Under the pieces are notes generated by a model that made no database searches, was not told the DNA's origin, and was given only the letters and a program-made list of their open reading frames with translations. 64,000 nucleotides of DNA from Budorcas taxicolor. Lineage: Eukaryota; Chordata; Mammalia; Artiodactyla; Bovidae. A program made the translations under genes and the position numbers. Where the stretch lies: the NCBI RefSeq assembly GCF_023091745.1, contig NC_068928.1, positions 11,116,001 through 11,180,000 on the forward strand, given 5' to 3'. Positions 22,861-35,319 of this stretch are shown piece after piece. Position 1 is the stretch's first letter, and each line of letters begins with the position of its first letter.

Positions 22861-23529
22861 CCATGTTACTGTTCTTCTTCTGAATAGACTCTTCCAGATG
22901 ACCTACAGATTAAAGACCGTTTATTTTTGTACTCTTATAGATAATATTATAGAGATAATTCATTTAAGATTCGTTGCTCTTTTAGACTCTCTCAATACCC
23001 TGTTCTTTATGATGCTTACCAAAGTTTATGATTACGGGTTTATTTGTAGGTTTCATGGTTTTACTTGCCTACTTGCCAGGCTGTCGCTAAGAACAAGTGT
23101 GACGTCTCTCTTGTTCACTTTTTTATAACCAGCATCTGGCGCAGGACCTGTGCCTAGTAGGTATTCACATATTTTTTGAATAAATGAATGGAAAAATGAC
23201 TAACTTTAAGAAAGTGTATTATTTACCACTGTTTCTTAGAGTACATTTTAAAAGTTATAGTTTTTTAATGTCATAGCACACAAAAATAAAAGATCAAATA
23301 ATGATTTCGGGGACCAAGAGGTAAAATTGGTATTTAATGTAAACAAAAGATTAGAAACAACTTTTATTATCCATAGCTTCTCTGGGAACAAGTTGTTATA
23401 TAAAATTATCACCTAGATGAAGTATAGTTTATTCAAGGCAGCAAAATTTTAGAAAACTGTTATATGCCATAAAATTAAGACAATAACTTATATTTTTGTA
23501 AGAGTTAACAATAACATAGTGATGGCTTT

Positions 23530-23690
23530 TCAGAATATATACTTGTGCCAGGCAATTTCTATGTTCTCTCATATATCCTTACATCAGCTCTGTGAATAAA
23601 ATAGAGCAGATATTAGTCTCATTTTATAGGTAAGAAAATTGAAGCCCAAGGATATATTATTTGATGATGGTAATAGTTAGAGGTATATGA
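23530..23690 (-). mobile_element. MIR-like SINE
   Basis: tcattttataggtaagaaaa followed by ttgaagcccaaggatata fits a MIR core. Confidence 0.5.
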
Positions 23691-25144
23691 TAGAACTGTG
23701 ATTTGAGCCTACTTCTAAAATAGAGTTGAATGTAGATTCATGGATTATAAATGCTAGAAAAGGAGAGAAAAGGAATGGCTGGGAAAATGTTTTGTTTTCT
23801 TGTTGACTGTTGACGAAAATAGCAAAGTTACTTGGCAAGAAAAAGAGATTTTTATTCAATGTGTCTGTCATTAAAATCTCTCCTTTTAGTCATCCTGCAG
23901 TTAGAGAAGGTTAAAGTGTCTTAAACATTTTGTCTATTCTATCTAATAAGGAGTCAAAGGAAGCTTTAAATTTAAAAAGAAATAGGACTATACATTGTTT
24001 GAAAAAAACCTGTATTAGTATAAACCATTTCAGAGTAAAAATTATAATATTCTCCCTTAAACTATTACTCCCATCCCCCTTTCTGCTTCCCAGAAGTAAA
24101 CAAGAGGAACACCTTCATGAGAATCTTTCTGGATTGTTTTGTATAAGTTTACTACAGATATTTTTCATAGTTCTGTAATAGTTAAATTTTGTTTTTACAT
24201 TTAACTCTCTTATTTATAGAGTTGATTTTAATATATGCATGAGGCCAGCCTTTAACTGTGTGCTTTTCCAAATAGATGATCAATTGTCCCAGTGTCAAAA
24301 TTTTTCCTGATTTGAAGGTTTGCTATTATCATATACTAAATTATTATATATACTTGGATTGGTTTCCAGACTTTTTTTTCTATTTACCTTTTAATATTTT
24401 TCAAAGCATGTATGTGTATAATCAGAGTCAAAGAATTCTAGTGGCTTCAAACTAAAAGCAGTAGACCCCTGCCCTTGTTCTAGCTGCTACCACCTCCTGC
24501 TATATGGTCACTAATTTTTAATTATTTTGCCTGTTTATTCTGGTATTTATTTATTTATCTTTAAAATGACAAGCACTTACAGTCTTTTTCTTGAATTTTC
24601 AGTTTTGGATAACTTCAATTTTCTTTCTACTGTCTAATTTTTTCATTACTTCTCCCCTTCAAGCCTCACAGTGTTTGCTGATTACATTATTGTAATCATG
24701 TAAGTATCATTAAAAACTGAGCCAAGTGTTATATTATGATTACACTTTTTTGCCCAAACCAGGTTTTATTTTTTCTAGTGTTAAATGTTAGTCTTGTTAT
24801 TTGCTTAGTTTTCAATATATCTGTAACTATTTATCTCCGAACTCTGACTGAACTTAAATTTGGTTAACTCATTCAAATGCATCAGATCAAGAATAGCCAT
24901 ATTTTTCAAACTCTCAATATTTAGTGAAAATAATGAAGAAATACTTTTATGATGTTGAATTTTAGTATCTATAGTTTAATGATTTTTTTTTTTTAATACA
25001 AAAGCATTATCTATTCCTTAGCAAAAATTTGGAAATGATCAAAATGTGTATTCTGGTTACTGATACTAATCTTTAATTCAGCTATCCCCTCAGTATCAAA
25101 CCCTGTTATTCTGCTTGCTGTCCCCTTTTACACACACATACAAT

Positions 25145-25525
25145 TAGTTACCAGTTTCTGTGTAACAAACCAACCATTTATTTAGCTTACTATTCTGAGG
25201 GTCGGCTGGGCTCAGCTGTGCATTTCTCTTGATCTCAGCTGGGGTACTCATGCCATCCATGGTCAGCTGCAGGTCAGCAGGACAGCTTTGCTTCATAGGG
25301 TTGGTTGGCATTTGGCTAGGACATGGGACCATGGAGTGAGAATCTCTCATCATCCAGTATACTAAACTCAGCTTATATATATAGGTGGCCCCAAGGAACA
25401 TCAAGAGAGCAAACCCCAAATACCCTTTGAGCCCCTATTTCCTAATATCCCAGTCATCAAAGCAAGTCACATGGCCAAACCCAGATTCAAGGGATGGAGT
25501 TCACCCCTTGGTGAGAAGAGGTACA
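25145..25525. repeat. Old unassigned interspersed repeat
   Basis: The stretch from ctgtgtaacaaaccaaccat through gggctcagctgtgcatttct to gcaagtcacatggccaaacc resembles an ancient mammalian transposon that I know by pattern but cannot name safely. Confidence 0.4.
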
Positions 25526-25691
25526 AAATGACCTTGCAAAAAGGGTTTATATATAGAAATGAGAAAAACTTGTGGCCATTAATATATATGTGTGTATGTG
25601 AATATATATGTATATATAAAATACATTATGCATATACTTTTTAAGAACAAAATTTAGATAGGATTTATTATTAAAAAAACTTCTTGAAATT

Positions 25692-25800
25692 ATTTGGCCA
25701 AACTGCAAGGCATGCAGGATCTTGGTTCCCTGACCACAGATCAAACCTGCGCCCTGGTGGTGAAAGTGTAGAGTCCTAATCACTGGACTGCCAAGAAATT
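25692..25800 (-). mobile_element. Older cetartiodactyl tRNA-type SINE (CHR-like)
   Basis: catgcaggatcttggttccc, tgaccacagatcaaacctgc and taatcactggactgccaaga give the reverse of a tRNA-derived SINE whose head is unlike Bov-tA. Confidence 0.7.
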
Positions 25801-25929
25801 TCCATTAAAATTTGGACTATAGTGTATATAGCTTTTACTTTTCACCTAATGTGTCATGGTTTTAGAAAAGGTTTTTAGAAATATAAATATTAAGTAGTCT
25901 ATTTTGATGCAGTTTTGATCTAACTTTTT

Positions 25930-26145
25930 TTTTTCCTGTGCCAGGAGTTTGCAAACTACAATCCATGGCCCAGTGTCTGTTTTTATAAATTTTGGGGATC
26001 ACAGCTTACATTCGTTATATATTGTTTGTGGCTACTTTTGTGCTACAATGGTAGCATTGAATAGTTATGACAGATACCACATGGCTCACAAAACTTAAAA
26101 TGTTTACTCTTTGGCCCTTTAAAAACAGTTTACCAATCCTTGTCC
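25930..26145. mobile_element. Possible hAT-type MITE
   Basis: ggagtttgcaaactacaatc at one end and ggccctttaaaaacagttta near the other are in the arrangement of a small non-autonomous hAT element. The family is not certain. Confidence 0.4.
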
Positions 26146-27835
26146 TTTGCTGTTTTAATTGTGGTAAGTGAGGCCAGAAATTGGCGGCCTTAGCGTGAAC
26201 CTCTTGCTTTATCTGCAGATTTACCTAAGGGCAGGGTGATAGAATGGATGAGTAATTGCCTGAGTGAGTTTCCTTCAGCTCCAATAGTTACGATTTTTTT
26301 AAGAGCTTGTAGAAGACATAATAGTGACCTCTACAGTGGAAATAGGAAGGATTATTCTCAAAAATTTCAAATCTCGATCATGCTGAATGAACTTCATGGT
26401 GAATGTTTCAGAAAGATTTGACAGTTATTTTTCTTGATCTGTAGAAACATTTAATACATACAGCAATCTAGCTGATGTGTATACACATTTAGTGATAGTA
26501 GAATCTACAGTTGCCATTTAGAAGCTTTTAACTCAATGATCGTGGGTATGGAAAAATAACTTCACCTTAGAAAACTACATGTTAATTGACCAATTTTCTG
26601 ACCAGTAGATAGGCAGATAGATTTCTTTATTAAAATTTTTAAAGATTTTGACATAGTCACAGCATTATACAGAAATTGGAAATAAAGTGTAAATATATAT
26701 ATTTTTCCCATGAGCCATTTGATAGTAAGTTATTCATGTGATGTTCCATCACCCTGGAATACTTTTAGTGTCCATTTCCTAAAGCAAAGACATTCTTTAA
26801 CGAAACCATAAAAATCAGGAAATTATAATTGATTCATTGTTATCTAATGCTCAGAACCAGATCAGATTTTACCCATTGTCTCTATCAAGCTTTTATAGCA
26901 GAAAGGTCCAGATCAGAATCATACATTGCCTGTTTAGTTGTCATTTTGTTATTTTCTTCAGTCTGGAGTAGTTCCTCAGTCTTTCCTTGTCTTTCATGAC
27001 CTTGACACTTCAAAGACTGCAGCCTTTCTGGAATGTCTCTCAACTTTGGGTTTTGTCACCATTAAATTACAGTTATGTGTCTTTGGCAAGAACGTTACAG
27101 AAGTGATGCTGCATACTATCTGTTGCATCTTATGAGGCAGCAAATAATTTCATTACATTACTAATGATTACTTTGATGACGTGATAAATATGCTAGGCAT
27201 CACTGTAAACTTATCTTCCTTCTTAACTGAAGAGGACTTCGTAGGGTGGAACTCTGAAACTATATAAATAGCATGTCCTCATCAAACGTTCAGTTTATTC
27301 ATTTTATATTTATTTTTATGGGCTTATGGTTTTCCGTTTTATTAAGTGATAATCCATTATATGATTTGTTTAAATGCTCAAGTTGGAGTTCAGTTAAGTT
27401 GCTTGCATATTTCTGACATGTATCTGTTGTTCTTAGAGCACTTACTTGCTTTCTGGCATACTAAGATGTTCTAGGGTCATCTCTGTCTTGTTCTTCCTCC
27501 CCTAGTCCTAGATTCATCTAACTTGATTTCTTTTAAATATTATTTAGAAACCAGGTTTTGGATACTGATTTTACCCATGGCTATTGGGGTTACTGTTCCA
27601 GGCCCTTTAAGCAGACAGAACTAGGCAATATGTGTCTGTGTAATATATGTGCGTGTATATACACACACAAATATATATATTTACAGATACATGTTTCTCT
27701 GTTTATATGTTAAAATTATGTATTCATAACAATATATCTAATTCCAGTTCAATACCAGAGAGTTCATTCTGTTTCTTCCTTTTCATAATTTTAAGTTAAA
27801 AACCTATTCCTAGTTTTTCAAAAAGTTAAAAATAG
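26146..27835. other. Repeat-poor part of intron 6
   Basis: No repeat family or gene recognised, apart from a TA/TG-CA tract at about 27630-27685. Confidence 0.5.
27630..27685. repeat. TA/TG-CA alternating tract
   Basis: Alternating gtgtgtaatatatgtgcgtg, atatacacacacaa and atatatat units. Confidence 0.7.
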
Positions 27836-28265
27836 AATTACTGTATGGTAATTCCATTTCTAGGTCTATATATCACAAATAATTGAAAGCACATATTGAA
27901 ACACATGGGCTTCCCAGGTGGCACAGTAGTAAGGAATCTGCTTGCCATTGCAGGAGACACAAGAGATGTGAGTTCAGTCCCTGGGTCAGGAATATCCTCT
28001 GGAGGAGGAAATGGCAACCCACTCCCATATTCTTGCCTGTACACCAATGTTCATAGCAGCATTATTCACAAGAGCCAGAGGGTGAAAACATTTATGTATC
28101 TATTGAGAGATGGATGGATAAACAAATATAGGGTATACATGGAATATTTAGCCCTAAAAGGAAGGAAGTTCTGACACATGCTACAACTAAGGTTGAAGAT
28201 ATTATGCTAAGAGAAATAAGCCAGTTAGAAATGGGCAAATATGGTATAATTCACTTACAGTTTAC
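27836..28265 (+). mobile_element. Sense L1 fragment, split by a SINE
   Basis: The sequence aattgaaagcacatattgaa is followed after the SINE by aatgttcatagcagcattat, then gagaaataagccagttagaa. This is L1 ORF2 C-terminal and 3'-region sequence in sense, unlike most L1s in this window. Confidence 0.75.
27905..28039 (+). mobile_element. Bov-tA SINE, sense
   Basis: tRNA half (gggcttcccaggtggcacag) followed by part of the BovA half, ending cccatattcttgcctg. It lies inside the L1. Confidence 0.9.
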
Positions 28266-28276
28266 TTTGTATTTGT

Positions 28277-28688
28277 GTATTGATGTGAGAGTTGGACCAT
28301 AAAGAAGGCTGAGTGCTGAAGAATTGATGCTTTCGAATAGTGGTGCTGGAGAAGACTTGAGAGTCCCTTGGACAACAAAGAGATCAGACAAATCAGTCCT
28401 AAAAGAAATCAACCGTGAATATTCACTGGAAGGACTGATGCTGAAGCTGAAACTCCAATACTTTGGCCACCTAATATGAAGAGCCGACTTATTGGAAAAG
28501 ACCCTGATGCTGGGAGAGACTGAGGCAAAAGGAGAAGTGGGTGGCAAAGTATAAGAGGTTAGATAGCATCACTGACTCAGTGGACACGAACCTGAGCAAA
28601 CTCTGGGAGATAGTGAAGGACAGAGGATCCTGACATGCTGCAGTCCACGGGGTCTGCAAAGAGTCGGACACAACTTAGTGACTGAACA
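28277..28688 (+). mobile_element. BovB 3' end, sense
   Basis: From gatgtgagagttggaccata to gagtcggacacaacttagtg. A 5'-truncated and diverged BovB. Confidence 0.9.
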
Positions 28689-28714
28689 AGAAATATGTTG
28701 CTGCTATAGAAGGT

Positions 28715-28922
28715 GAAGGTGAAGTTGCTTAGTCGTGTCCGACTCTTTGCGACCCCATGGACTGTAGCCTACCAGGCTTCTCTGTCCATGGTATTCTCCA
28801 GGCAAGAATACTGGAGTGGGTTACCATTTCCTTCTCCAGGGGATCTTTCCGACCCAGGGATCGAACCCGGGTCTCCCGCATTGGAGGCAGACGCTTTAAC
28901 CTCTGAGCCACCAGGAAAGCCC
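28715..28922 (-). mobile_element. Bov-tA SINE, antisense, well preserved
   Basis: Nearly consensus BovA and reverse tRNA halves (cgacccagggatcgaacccg, ctctgagccaccaggaaagc). Short flanking repeats tatagaa (28706 and 28923) suggest a target duplication. Confidence 0.92.
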
Positions 28923-28949
28923 ATATAGAAATACAGAAGCCTTGCTATA

Positions 28950-31260
28950 GAAATAAAACTCATTTTTGTATATTGACCATATAACCTGCAAACTTGCTAA
29001 ATCACTTTTTGGTTCTAGTTGAAGATTGGCTCTTTAAAGGGCTTTCTAAGTACAGAGCTATCGTTTTGCATTCTCTAATAAACATTATTTTACTTTTAGT
29101 ATTTGGCTTTAATATGTTTTCTTGTTTTATCTTAGTGACTTAGGATATGCAGTACAAGGATGAATTGAAGTGGTGAGAGTAGACATCTTTGTTCAAGTTT
29201 CATTGGGGGAAAAACCCATTAAGAATGGTGATTGATGTAGGTGTTTTGTATATGCTCTCTATCCATCTGAGGAAGTTTCCTTCTATGCCTAGTTTTGTTT
29301 TGTTTTTCTTTTTGGCTGCACCTCAGGGCTTGTAGGATCTTATAGTTCCTTCACCATAGACGGAACCCATGCCCCCTGCATGTGGAGTCTTAACCTCTAG
29401 ACTGCCAGGAAGTCCCTCCTTCTATTCCTAGCTTTGCTGAAAGTTTTATAATGAATGAATGTTGAATTTTATATTTTAAATTTTATTGCATCCATTAGTA
29501 GGATCACATGGTTTTACTCCTATATCCTGTGGATGTATTGACTTACTCTGTTTGCTTTTTGGATGCTGACCCCACCTCACACTCAAATGAAAGCTGGAAT
29601 AATCACTTGTTCATGATGTTGTACCCTTTTTATATCTTGCTAGATTTGATTTGTTAAGTTTTGTTGAGAATTTCTTGCATCTGTGCTTCTTAAAGATACT
29701 AGTCTTTAGTGGTCTGTGTGTGTGTGTATACATTTTATTTTGTTTTGATATCAGGGTAATGCTGACCTTATGAATTGGAAGTATTACTTAAATTTTTGAT
29801 AGAATTCACCAGTTAAGCTATCTGGGCCTTGCAACTTGTTTTTGGAAAGAGTTTCACTTATATATTTAATTGCTTTAATAAATATAGGACTATTCAGATT
29901 TTCTGTTGCTTCCTGAGTCAGTTTCAGTAATTAGTATCTTTCAAGAAATTTGTCTATTTTATTCAAGTTTTTAAGTTTGTTGTCATAATATTCAAAATAT
30001 TCTCTCTTTAAAAAAAGCTGTAGGATCTACAGTGTTATTCCCTGTTCATTTCTAATACTCAGAATTTGTATTTTTTTCTCTGTATTTTTTGATCCATCTG
30101 GATAGAGATTTATACATTTTTATTATAGTTTAAAAACTTGTCTTTGTTGATTTTTTTCTTTAATGTTTTTCCATTTTCTGTTTCACTGACTTTTGCTTTT
30201 GTCTTTATTTCCTTCATTTTGATCTTTTTTAGATTTATTTATTCTCTTTCTAACTTCTTAAGATTGAAGCTTAGATAATTGATTTTGAACCTTTTCCCCT
30301 TAAGACAACCGTTGAAAAGTATACATTTACCTCTGCTTTCTGTGCATCACACAGATTTTGATATTATATTACTTTTCCCCTCATTTTCCTATTGATTTCT
30401 TTTTTGACCCAAGATTTATTTACAGTAAGTAAACACTAAATAGTTTTTTCCCCAGATATTTTTCTCTTACTGATTTGTAATCTGTGTGATTAGAGAGCAT
30501 ATTTTGTATGATTCTAGTTCTTTTAAATTTAATAATCTGTTTGTGAAAGCTCTGAATTTTTAGAAAGAATATGTATTCATTTATAGACTACTCCTCTGCT
30601 ATTTGGTGAGTTAGTCTATAAATGTCAGTTAGCTCAAGTTGTCTTGATTGTGTTGTTCATGTCTCCCGAGTCATATTTTTTTTTGATCTATTTATAAAGC
30701 AGAGAAGAGGAATAAAGGTTCTATAATGGTAGATTTGTTTCTGTCACATTTATCTATCTTGCTTCCTGGAATTTAAACTCTGATATTAGAAGTTGTATAC
30801 ACATTTAAGATTTTATCTTCTGGGTGTGTTAACATGTCTGTCATTAAGAAATGTCTTTGTTCTGAAATCTACTTTGCATAACTAATATAGTTGCTCTGAC
30901 TTTCTTAGGATTAGTGTTTGAGTAGTGTATCTTTTTTCATCCTTTTACCTTATCTGTTTTTACATTTAATGTTTCTTATACATCATTGAATCTTCTGTTT
31001 TTATCCACTCTGATAAACCCTGGCTTTTAATTGGAGTGTTTACACCTTGTACATTTAATATAATAATCAATATGGTTGTTGTATATTTTCTATTTGTTTC
31101 TGTTGTTCTTTATTTCCTTTTATAATTTTTTTGGCCTTCTTTTGGATTAACTGGCTGTGATTTAGGATTCCATCTTTTCGCCACCATTTTCTTCTTACTA
31201 TAACTCTGAGTTCATTTGTTTTGGAGTTTCTCTGAGATTTATAATTTGCATCTTAAATTT
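28950..31260 (-). mobile_element. Antisense L1 ORF2 region
   Basis: Antisense L1 ORF2 text, for example tttcattgggggaaaaaccc, aatttgtctattttattcaa, gatttgtaatctgtgtga and ttggagtgtttacaccttgt. A CHR-like SINE is inserted at 29298-29417. Frames are fully decayed. Confidence 0.75.
29298..29417 (-). mobile_element. CHR-like SINE, antisense, with target duplication
   Basis: tttggctgcacctcagggct, then gagtcttaacctctagactg. Flanks ccttctatgcctagttttg (29279-29297) and ccttctattcctagctttg (29418-29436) are a 19-bp duplication with two differences. Confidence 0.88.
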
Positions 31261-31296
31261 GTCACTGTACTTTCAAATGTACATTTTGAGAATGCC

Positions 31297-31475
31297 TGCA
31301 TGCTCAGCTGTGTCCAGCTCTTCTGACCTCATGAATTATAACCTGCAGGCTCCTCTGTTCATGAGACTTTCTTGGCAAGAATATTATGGTTGGTTGCCAT
31401 TTCCTCTTCCAGGGAATCTCCCTGACCCAGGGATCGAATGCACATCTCCTGCATCTCTGGATTGGCATACACTTA
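31297..31475 (-). mobile_element. Bov-tA SINE, antisense, diverged
   Basis: catgctcagctgtgtccagc, atggttggttgccatttcct, acccagggatcgaatgca. It is older than the other copies by its mismatches. Confidence 0.85.
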
Positions 31476-31744
31476 ACAAACAGTGTATGAAAACCTATTC
31501 CCAGCCACACTCACCCTCTGTGATGGCCCACACTCAGTGGAGCGTGTGTCTCTCTGAATCTGAATAAATCTATTTGTTAGCTAAAAAAAAAAAGACACAC
31601 CTTCTCTTACTATACTTTAATTTCCACTTTCTCCCACTATGCTTTTATTTCTACCTTCTCATATGTTGTTTTTGTTATATAATTTATTTCTGTATGTATT
31701 ATGAACCATAGAGTATTTTATTATTATTTTTCCTTTAAATCATC
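31476..31744. other. Unassigned stretch in intron 6
   Basis: Includes a short A-rich tract (31582-31593). I recognise nothing else. Confidence 0.4.
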
Positions 31745-33130
31745 AGTTATGTTTTTGATTATGAATTTTTTATTGAGACTTTATTCTTATACAGCAGTTT
31801 AAGGATCACTGCAGAATCGAAGGGAAGGTACAGATATGCCCTACCCAACTCAACCCATTAGCAACATCCCCCACCAGAATGGCGTGTTTCTTTTTTAAAA
31901 AAATTATTTATTTAATTAGCTGCATTGGCTCTTAGTTGTGGAATGCTGGGTCTTCACTGCAGCTTGCGGGCTTCTCTCTAGTTGGGGCATTCAGGCTCCA
32001 GATCATGCAGGCTCAGTCGTTGGGGTGTGCAAACTTTAGTTGCCCTGTAGCATGTAGGATCTTAGTTCCCTGACCAGGGATTGAACCCTTCTTTGGAAGG
32101 TGGATGATTAACCACTGAACCACCAGGTAAGTCCTTAGGATGGTACGTTTCTTACAGTTTATGAACCTACATTGACAGGTCATAATCGCACAGAGACTAG
32201 TTTACATTTCCACATGCTAGCTTTGGGTGCTGTACATTTAATGGGTTTGGAAAAATGTTTCATAGCGTGTGTCTGTGATATACAGCGTATTTTCACTGCC
32301 CTAATAACCCTCTATGTTGTGCCTATTCATACCTTCCCTCTCTTCCTGCAAACCCCTTTCAATCACTGATCTTTTTACTGTCTCCATAGTTTTGCCTTTT
32401 CCAGAATAGTAAATATATTTGGAATCATACAGTATGTAGCCCTTCAGATGAACTTCTTTCACTTAGTAATATTAAAGATTCCTCCTTGTCTTTTCGTGAC
32501 TTGATAGCTTATTTCTTTTAGTTCTAAGTACTGTTGCATTGTTGGAATGTACCATTGTGTATTTATCTACTCATCTCCTGAAGGACATCTTGATTGTTTC
32601 CAAGTTCTGGCAGTTACAAATAAATCTCTCAACATTTGTGTTAATGGATATTTGTTTTTACCTCCTTTAGATAAATACTAAGGAGCATGACTGCTTGATC
32701 ATAGCATAAGAGTAGGTTTAGTTTTGTAAGAGGCTGACAAGCCTTCTTTCAGAGTGGCTGTACCACTTTGCATTTCACCAACAATGAATGAATTACTTTT
32801 GTTCCACATCTTCATATCCTGGTCAGCATTTGATGCTGATCATTGTTCCTGATTATAGCCTTTCTCATAAGTGTGTGGTATTATCTCGTTGTTTTAATAT
32901 GCATTAATCTAATGACATATGTTGTTGAACATCTTTTCATATGCTTATTTGATACCTTTTTGGCTTGTTCTTTGATTTTGTTCATCAGAATTTTGTAGTC
33001 TTATACGTATTTTATCAGATTTATACCCAATAATTTCATTTTTGGGGTACTAATATAATTGGTATTGTGTTTTTAATTCAAAATAATCCAGTTGTTCATT
33101 GTTGGTATATTAGAAAGCAGTAGACTTTTT
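31745..33130 (-). mobile_element. Old antisense L1, interrupted by a SINE
   Basis: From ttttattgagactttattct through accttccctctcttcctg and tttgccttttccagaatag to ttgttgaacatcttttcata. This follows L1M antisense order. A CHR-like SINE splits it at 31893-32138. Confidence 0.7.
31893..32138 (-). mobile_element. CHR-like SINE, antisense
   Basis: ttaattagctgcattggctc, taggatcttagttccctgac, gattaaccactgaaccacca. Flanks atggcgtgtttctt (31879) and atggtacgtttctt (32139) form a target duplication with mismatches. Confidence 0.85.
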
Positions 33131-33463
33131 TTTTTATTATTTACGCATGCACTGGGTCTTTGTTGCTATGCCTGGGTTTTCTCTAGTTGCAGCATGCAGG
33201 GGCTACTCTCTAGTTTTGGTGCATAGACTTCTCATTGTGGTGGCTTCTCTTGTGTGGAGCACAGGCTCTAGAGAGTGGGTTTCAGTAGTTGTAGCAAAGA
33301 GGCTCGGTAGTTGTGGCTCATGAGCTTGTAAGTGCTGACTCAGTTGTAGTGGCGCAGGGGATTAATTGTCCTGTGGTAGGTAGAATCTTCCCAGATAAGG
33401 GATTGAACCCATGTGGCCTACACTGACAGATGGAGTCTTAACCACTGGACCACCAGGGAAGTC
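33131..33463 (-). mobile_element. CHR-like SINE, antisense, long form
   Basis: gcactgggtctttgttgcta, ggtggcttctcttgtgtgga, caggctctagagagtgggtt, then gagtcttaaccactggacca. The full-length 0.33 kb form of this older SINE. Confidence 0.85.
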
Positions 33464-33867
33464 CAGAAACTAATTGACTTTAATAAATTAAGTTTGTATC
33501 TTGGAGTCTTGCTATAATCACTTACTAGTTCCAAGAGGTTATTTGTTGATTCTTCCAAATTTTCTACATAGATACTCAGCAAACAGTTTTATATCTTCCC
33601 TCTCAATTTGTATACCATGTATTTATTTTTCTTGTCTTATAACATTAGCAGGGACATACAGTTGCAAAGGAATGGTGAGAGGGAATAGCATTGGCTTGTA
33701 CCTGATCTTAGAAATCTTCAACTTTTTCATCATTAAATATAATGTTAGCTGTAAGTTTTTTGTAGGTAGTCTTTATTAAGTTGAGGAGGTGCCCCACTAT
33801 TTGTAGTTTACTGAGAGTTTTTATCATGTATGTTTGGATTTTGTCAAATGCTTTTCTGCATCTAAGA

Positions 33868-34062
33868 TTTCCCTATAGCTCAGATGGTGCCTGCAATGCA
33901 GGAGACCTGGGTTCAATGCCCAGATCAGGAAGATCCCCTGGAGAAGGAAATGGCAACCCACTCCAGTATTCTTCCCTGGAGAATTCCATAGATAGAGGAG
34001 CCTGGTGGGCTACAGTCTATGGGATCACAAGGAGTTGGACATGACTAAGTGAATATGTAGCA
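33868..34062 (+). mobile_element. Bov-tA SINE, sense
   Basis: tRNA half gatttccctatagctcagat, then BovA half to ggagttggacatgactaagt. It lies within the L1 and ends near a T-rich run. Confidence 0.9.
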
Positions 34063-34682
34063 TTTTTTTTTTAGCCTACCAGTGTGTGATGGGTTACACT
34101 GATTGATTTTCAAATGTTGAACCAACCTACATAGCTGGGGTAAATCATACTTGGTCATGGTTTATAATTCTTTTTACATATTGTTGGATTCAGTTTGATA
34201 ATATTATCTTGATATTGTTTAATGAGGATTTTTGCATTCATGTTCATGAGAGATATTGGTGTGTAGCTTTCTTTTAATGTCTTTGCCTGACTTTGGTATT
34301 TGGGCAAATACTGGCCTAATAGAATGAGTTGGCAGCTTTCTTTCTGCATCTATACTCTGAAGGAGATTGTAGAGAATTGGTAGAATTTCTTCCTTAAATA
34401 TTTGGTAGAATTCACAGGTGAGTCTGTCTAGGTGGTGCTTTCTTTTTGGAAGATTATTAATTATTGATTTAATTCTTTAGTATATCGAGGCCTATTCATA
34501 TTGTTCATTTCTTCTTGTATCAGATTTGTGACAAATTGTATCTTTCAAGGAACTGATCTATTTCATTAGGTTATCAAGCTTGTGCACATAAAGCTCTTCA
34601 TCATAGTTTTTTTTATTATCCTTAGTGTCCATGGGCTCTGTAGTGATGTCCCTCTTTCATTTCTGATACTAATAGTTTTTAA

Positions 34683-34903
34683 AAATATTTATTTGGTCAT
34701 GCTAGGTCTTAGTTGTGGCATGCAGGATCTTCAATCTTCTTTGCAGCCTGTGAGTGCTGTAGTTGTGGCTTGAGGGCTTTTTTACTTGTAGCATGCAGAT
34801 TCTTAGTTGTGACATGTGGGATCTAGTTCCCTTACCAAGGATCAAACCCAGGACTCCTGCAATGGGAGCTTGGAGTCTTAGCCAGTGGACCACCAGGGAA
34901 GTC
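34683..34903 (-). mobile_element. CHR-like SINE, antisense
   Basis: atttatttggtcatgctagg, ttagttgtgacatgtgggat, gtcttagccagtggaccacc. It lies within the L1. Confidence 0.85.
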
Positions 34904-35319
34904 CTAATATAGTAATTTTTGTCTTCTCTCTTTTTTCCTTAGTATTCGGGCTAAAGACATTGATTTCATTGTTTTTTTTTTTTATTTTTATTTTTCAGAG
35001 AAGCAGGTTTTGGTTTCAGTGATTTTTCTCCTTTGGTTTTCTTGTTTCAGTTACATTGATTTCTGCTCTATTATTATTTTCTTCTGCTTAATTTGGATTT
35101 AGTTTGTTCTTCTAGTTTCCTAAGGTAGAAACTTAGGTTACTGACTTTAGATCTTTCTTCTTTTCTATATATGCTTTCAATTTCCCTCACAGCACTACTT
35201 TGACTGCCTACCATGTATTTTCATAGGGTATGTTTTTATTTTCATTTAGCTGAAACTATTTTTAAATTTCTCTTGACTTTTTTTCTTTGATCCATGTGTT
35301 ACATAGTTGTATGTTCTTT

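Larger units (their letters stand above)
22103..25140. other. Mostly unassigned part of intron 6
   Basis: Contains MIR-like pieces near 22690-22860 and 23530-23690, and an L2-like 3' end near 23040-23190 (gcctagtaggtattcaca, ttgaataaatgaatgg). The remainder shows no recognisable repeat, exon or RNA gene. Confidence 0.5.
33464..35319 (-). mobile_element. Antisense L1 ORF2 region with nested SINEs
   Basis: Contains gtcaaatgcttttctgcatc, acattgttggattcagtttg, tgtctttgcctgactttggt and agcactactttgactgccta. These are common antisense L1 ORF2 phrases. A Bov-tA and a CHR-like SINE are nested inside, listed separately. Confidence 0.8.

Noticed and set aside
28713..28963. Overlapping frames on both strands, 60-71 codons
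   Set aside because: All come from one Bov-tA SINE; the same peptide patterns recur at 41511-41693, 40489-40725 and 57148-57426.
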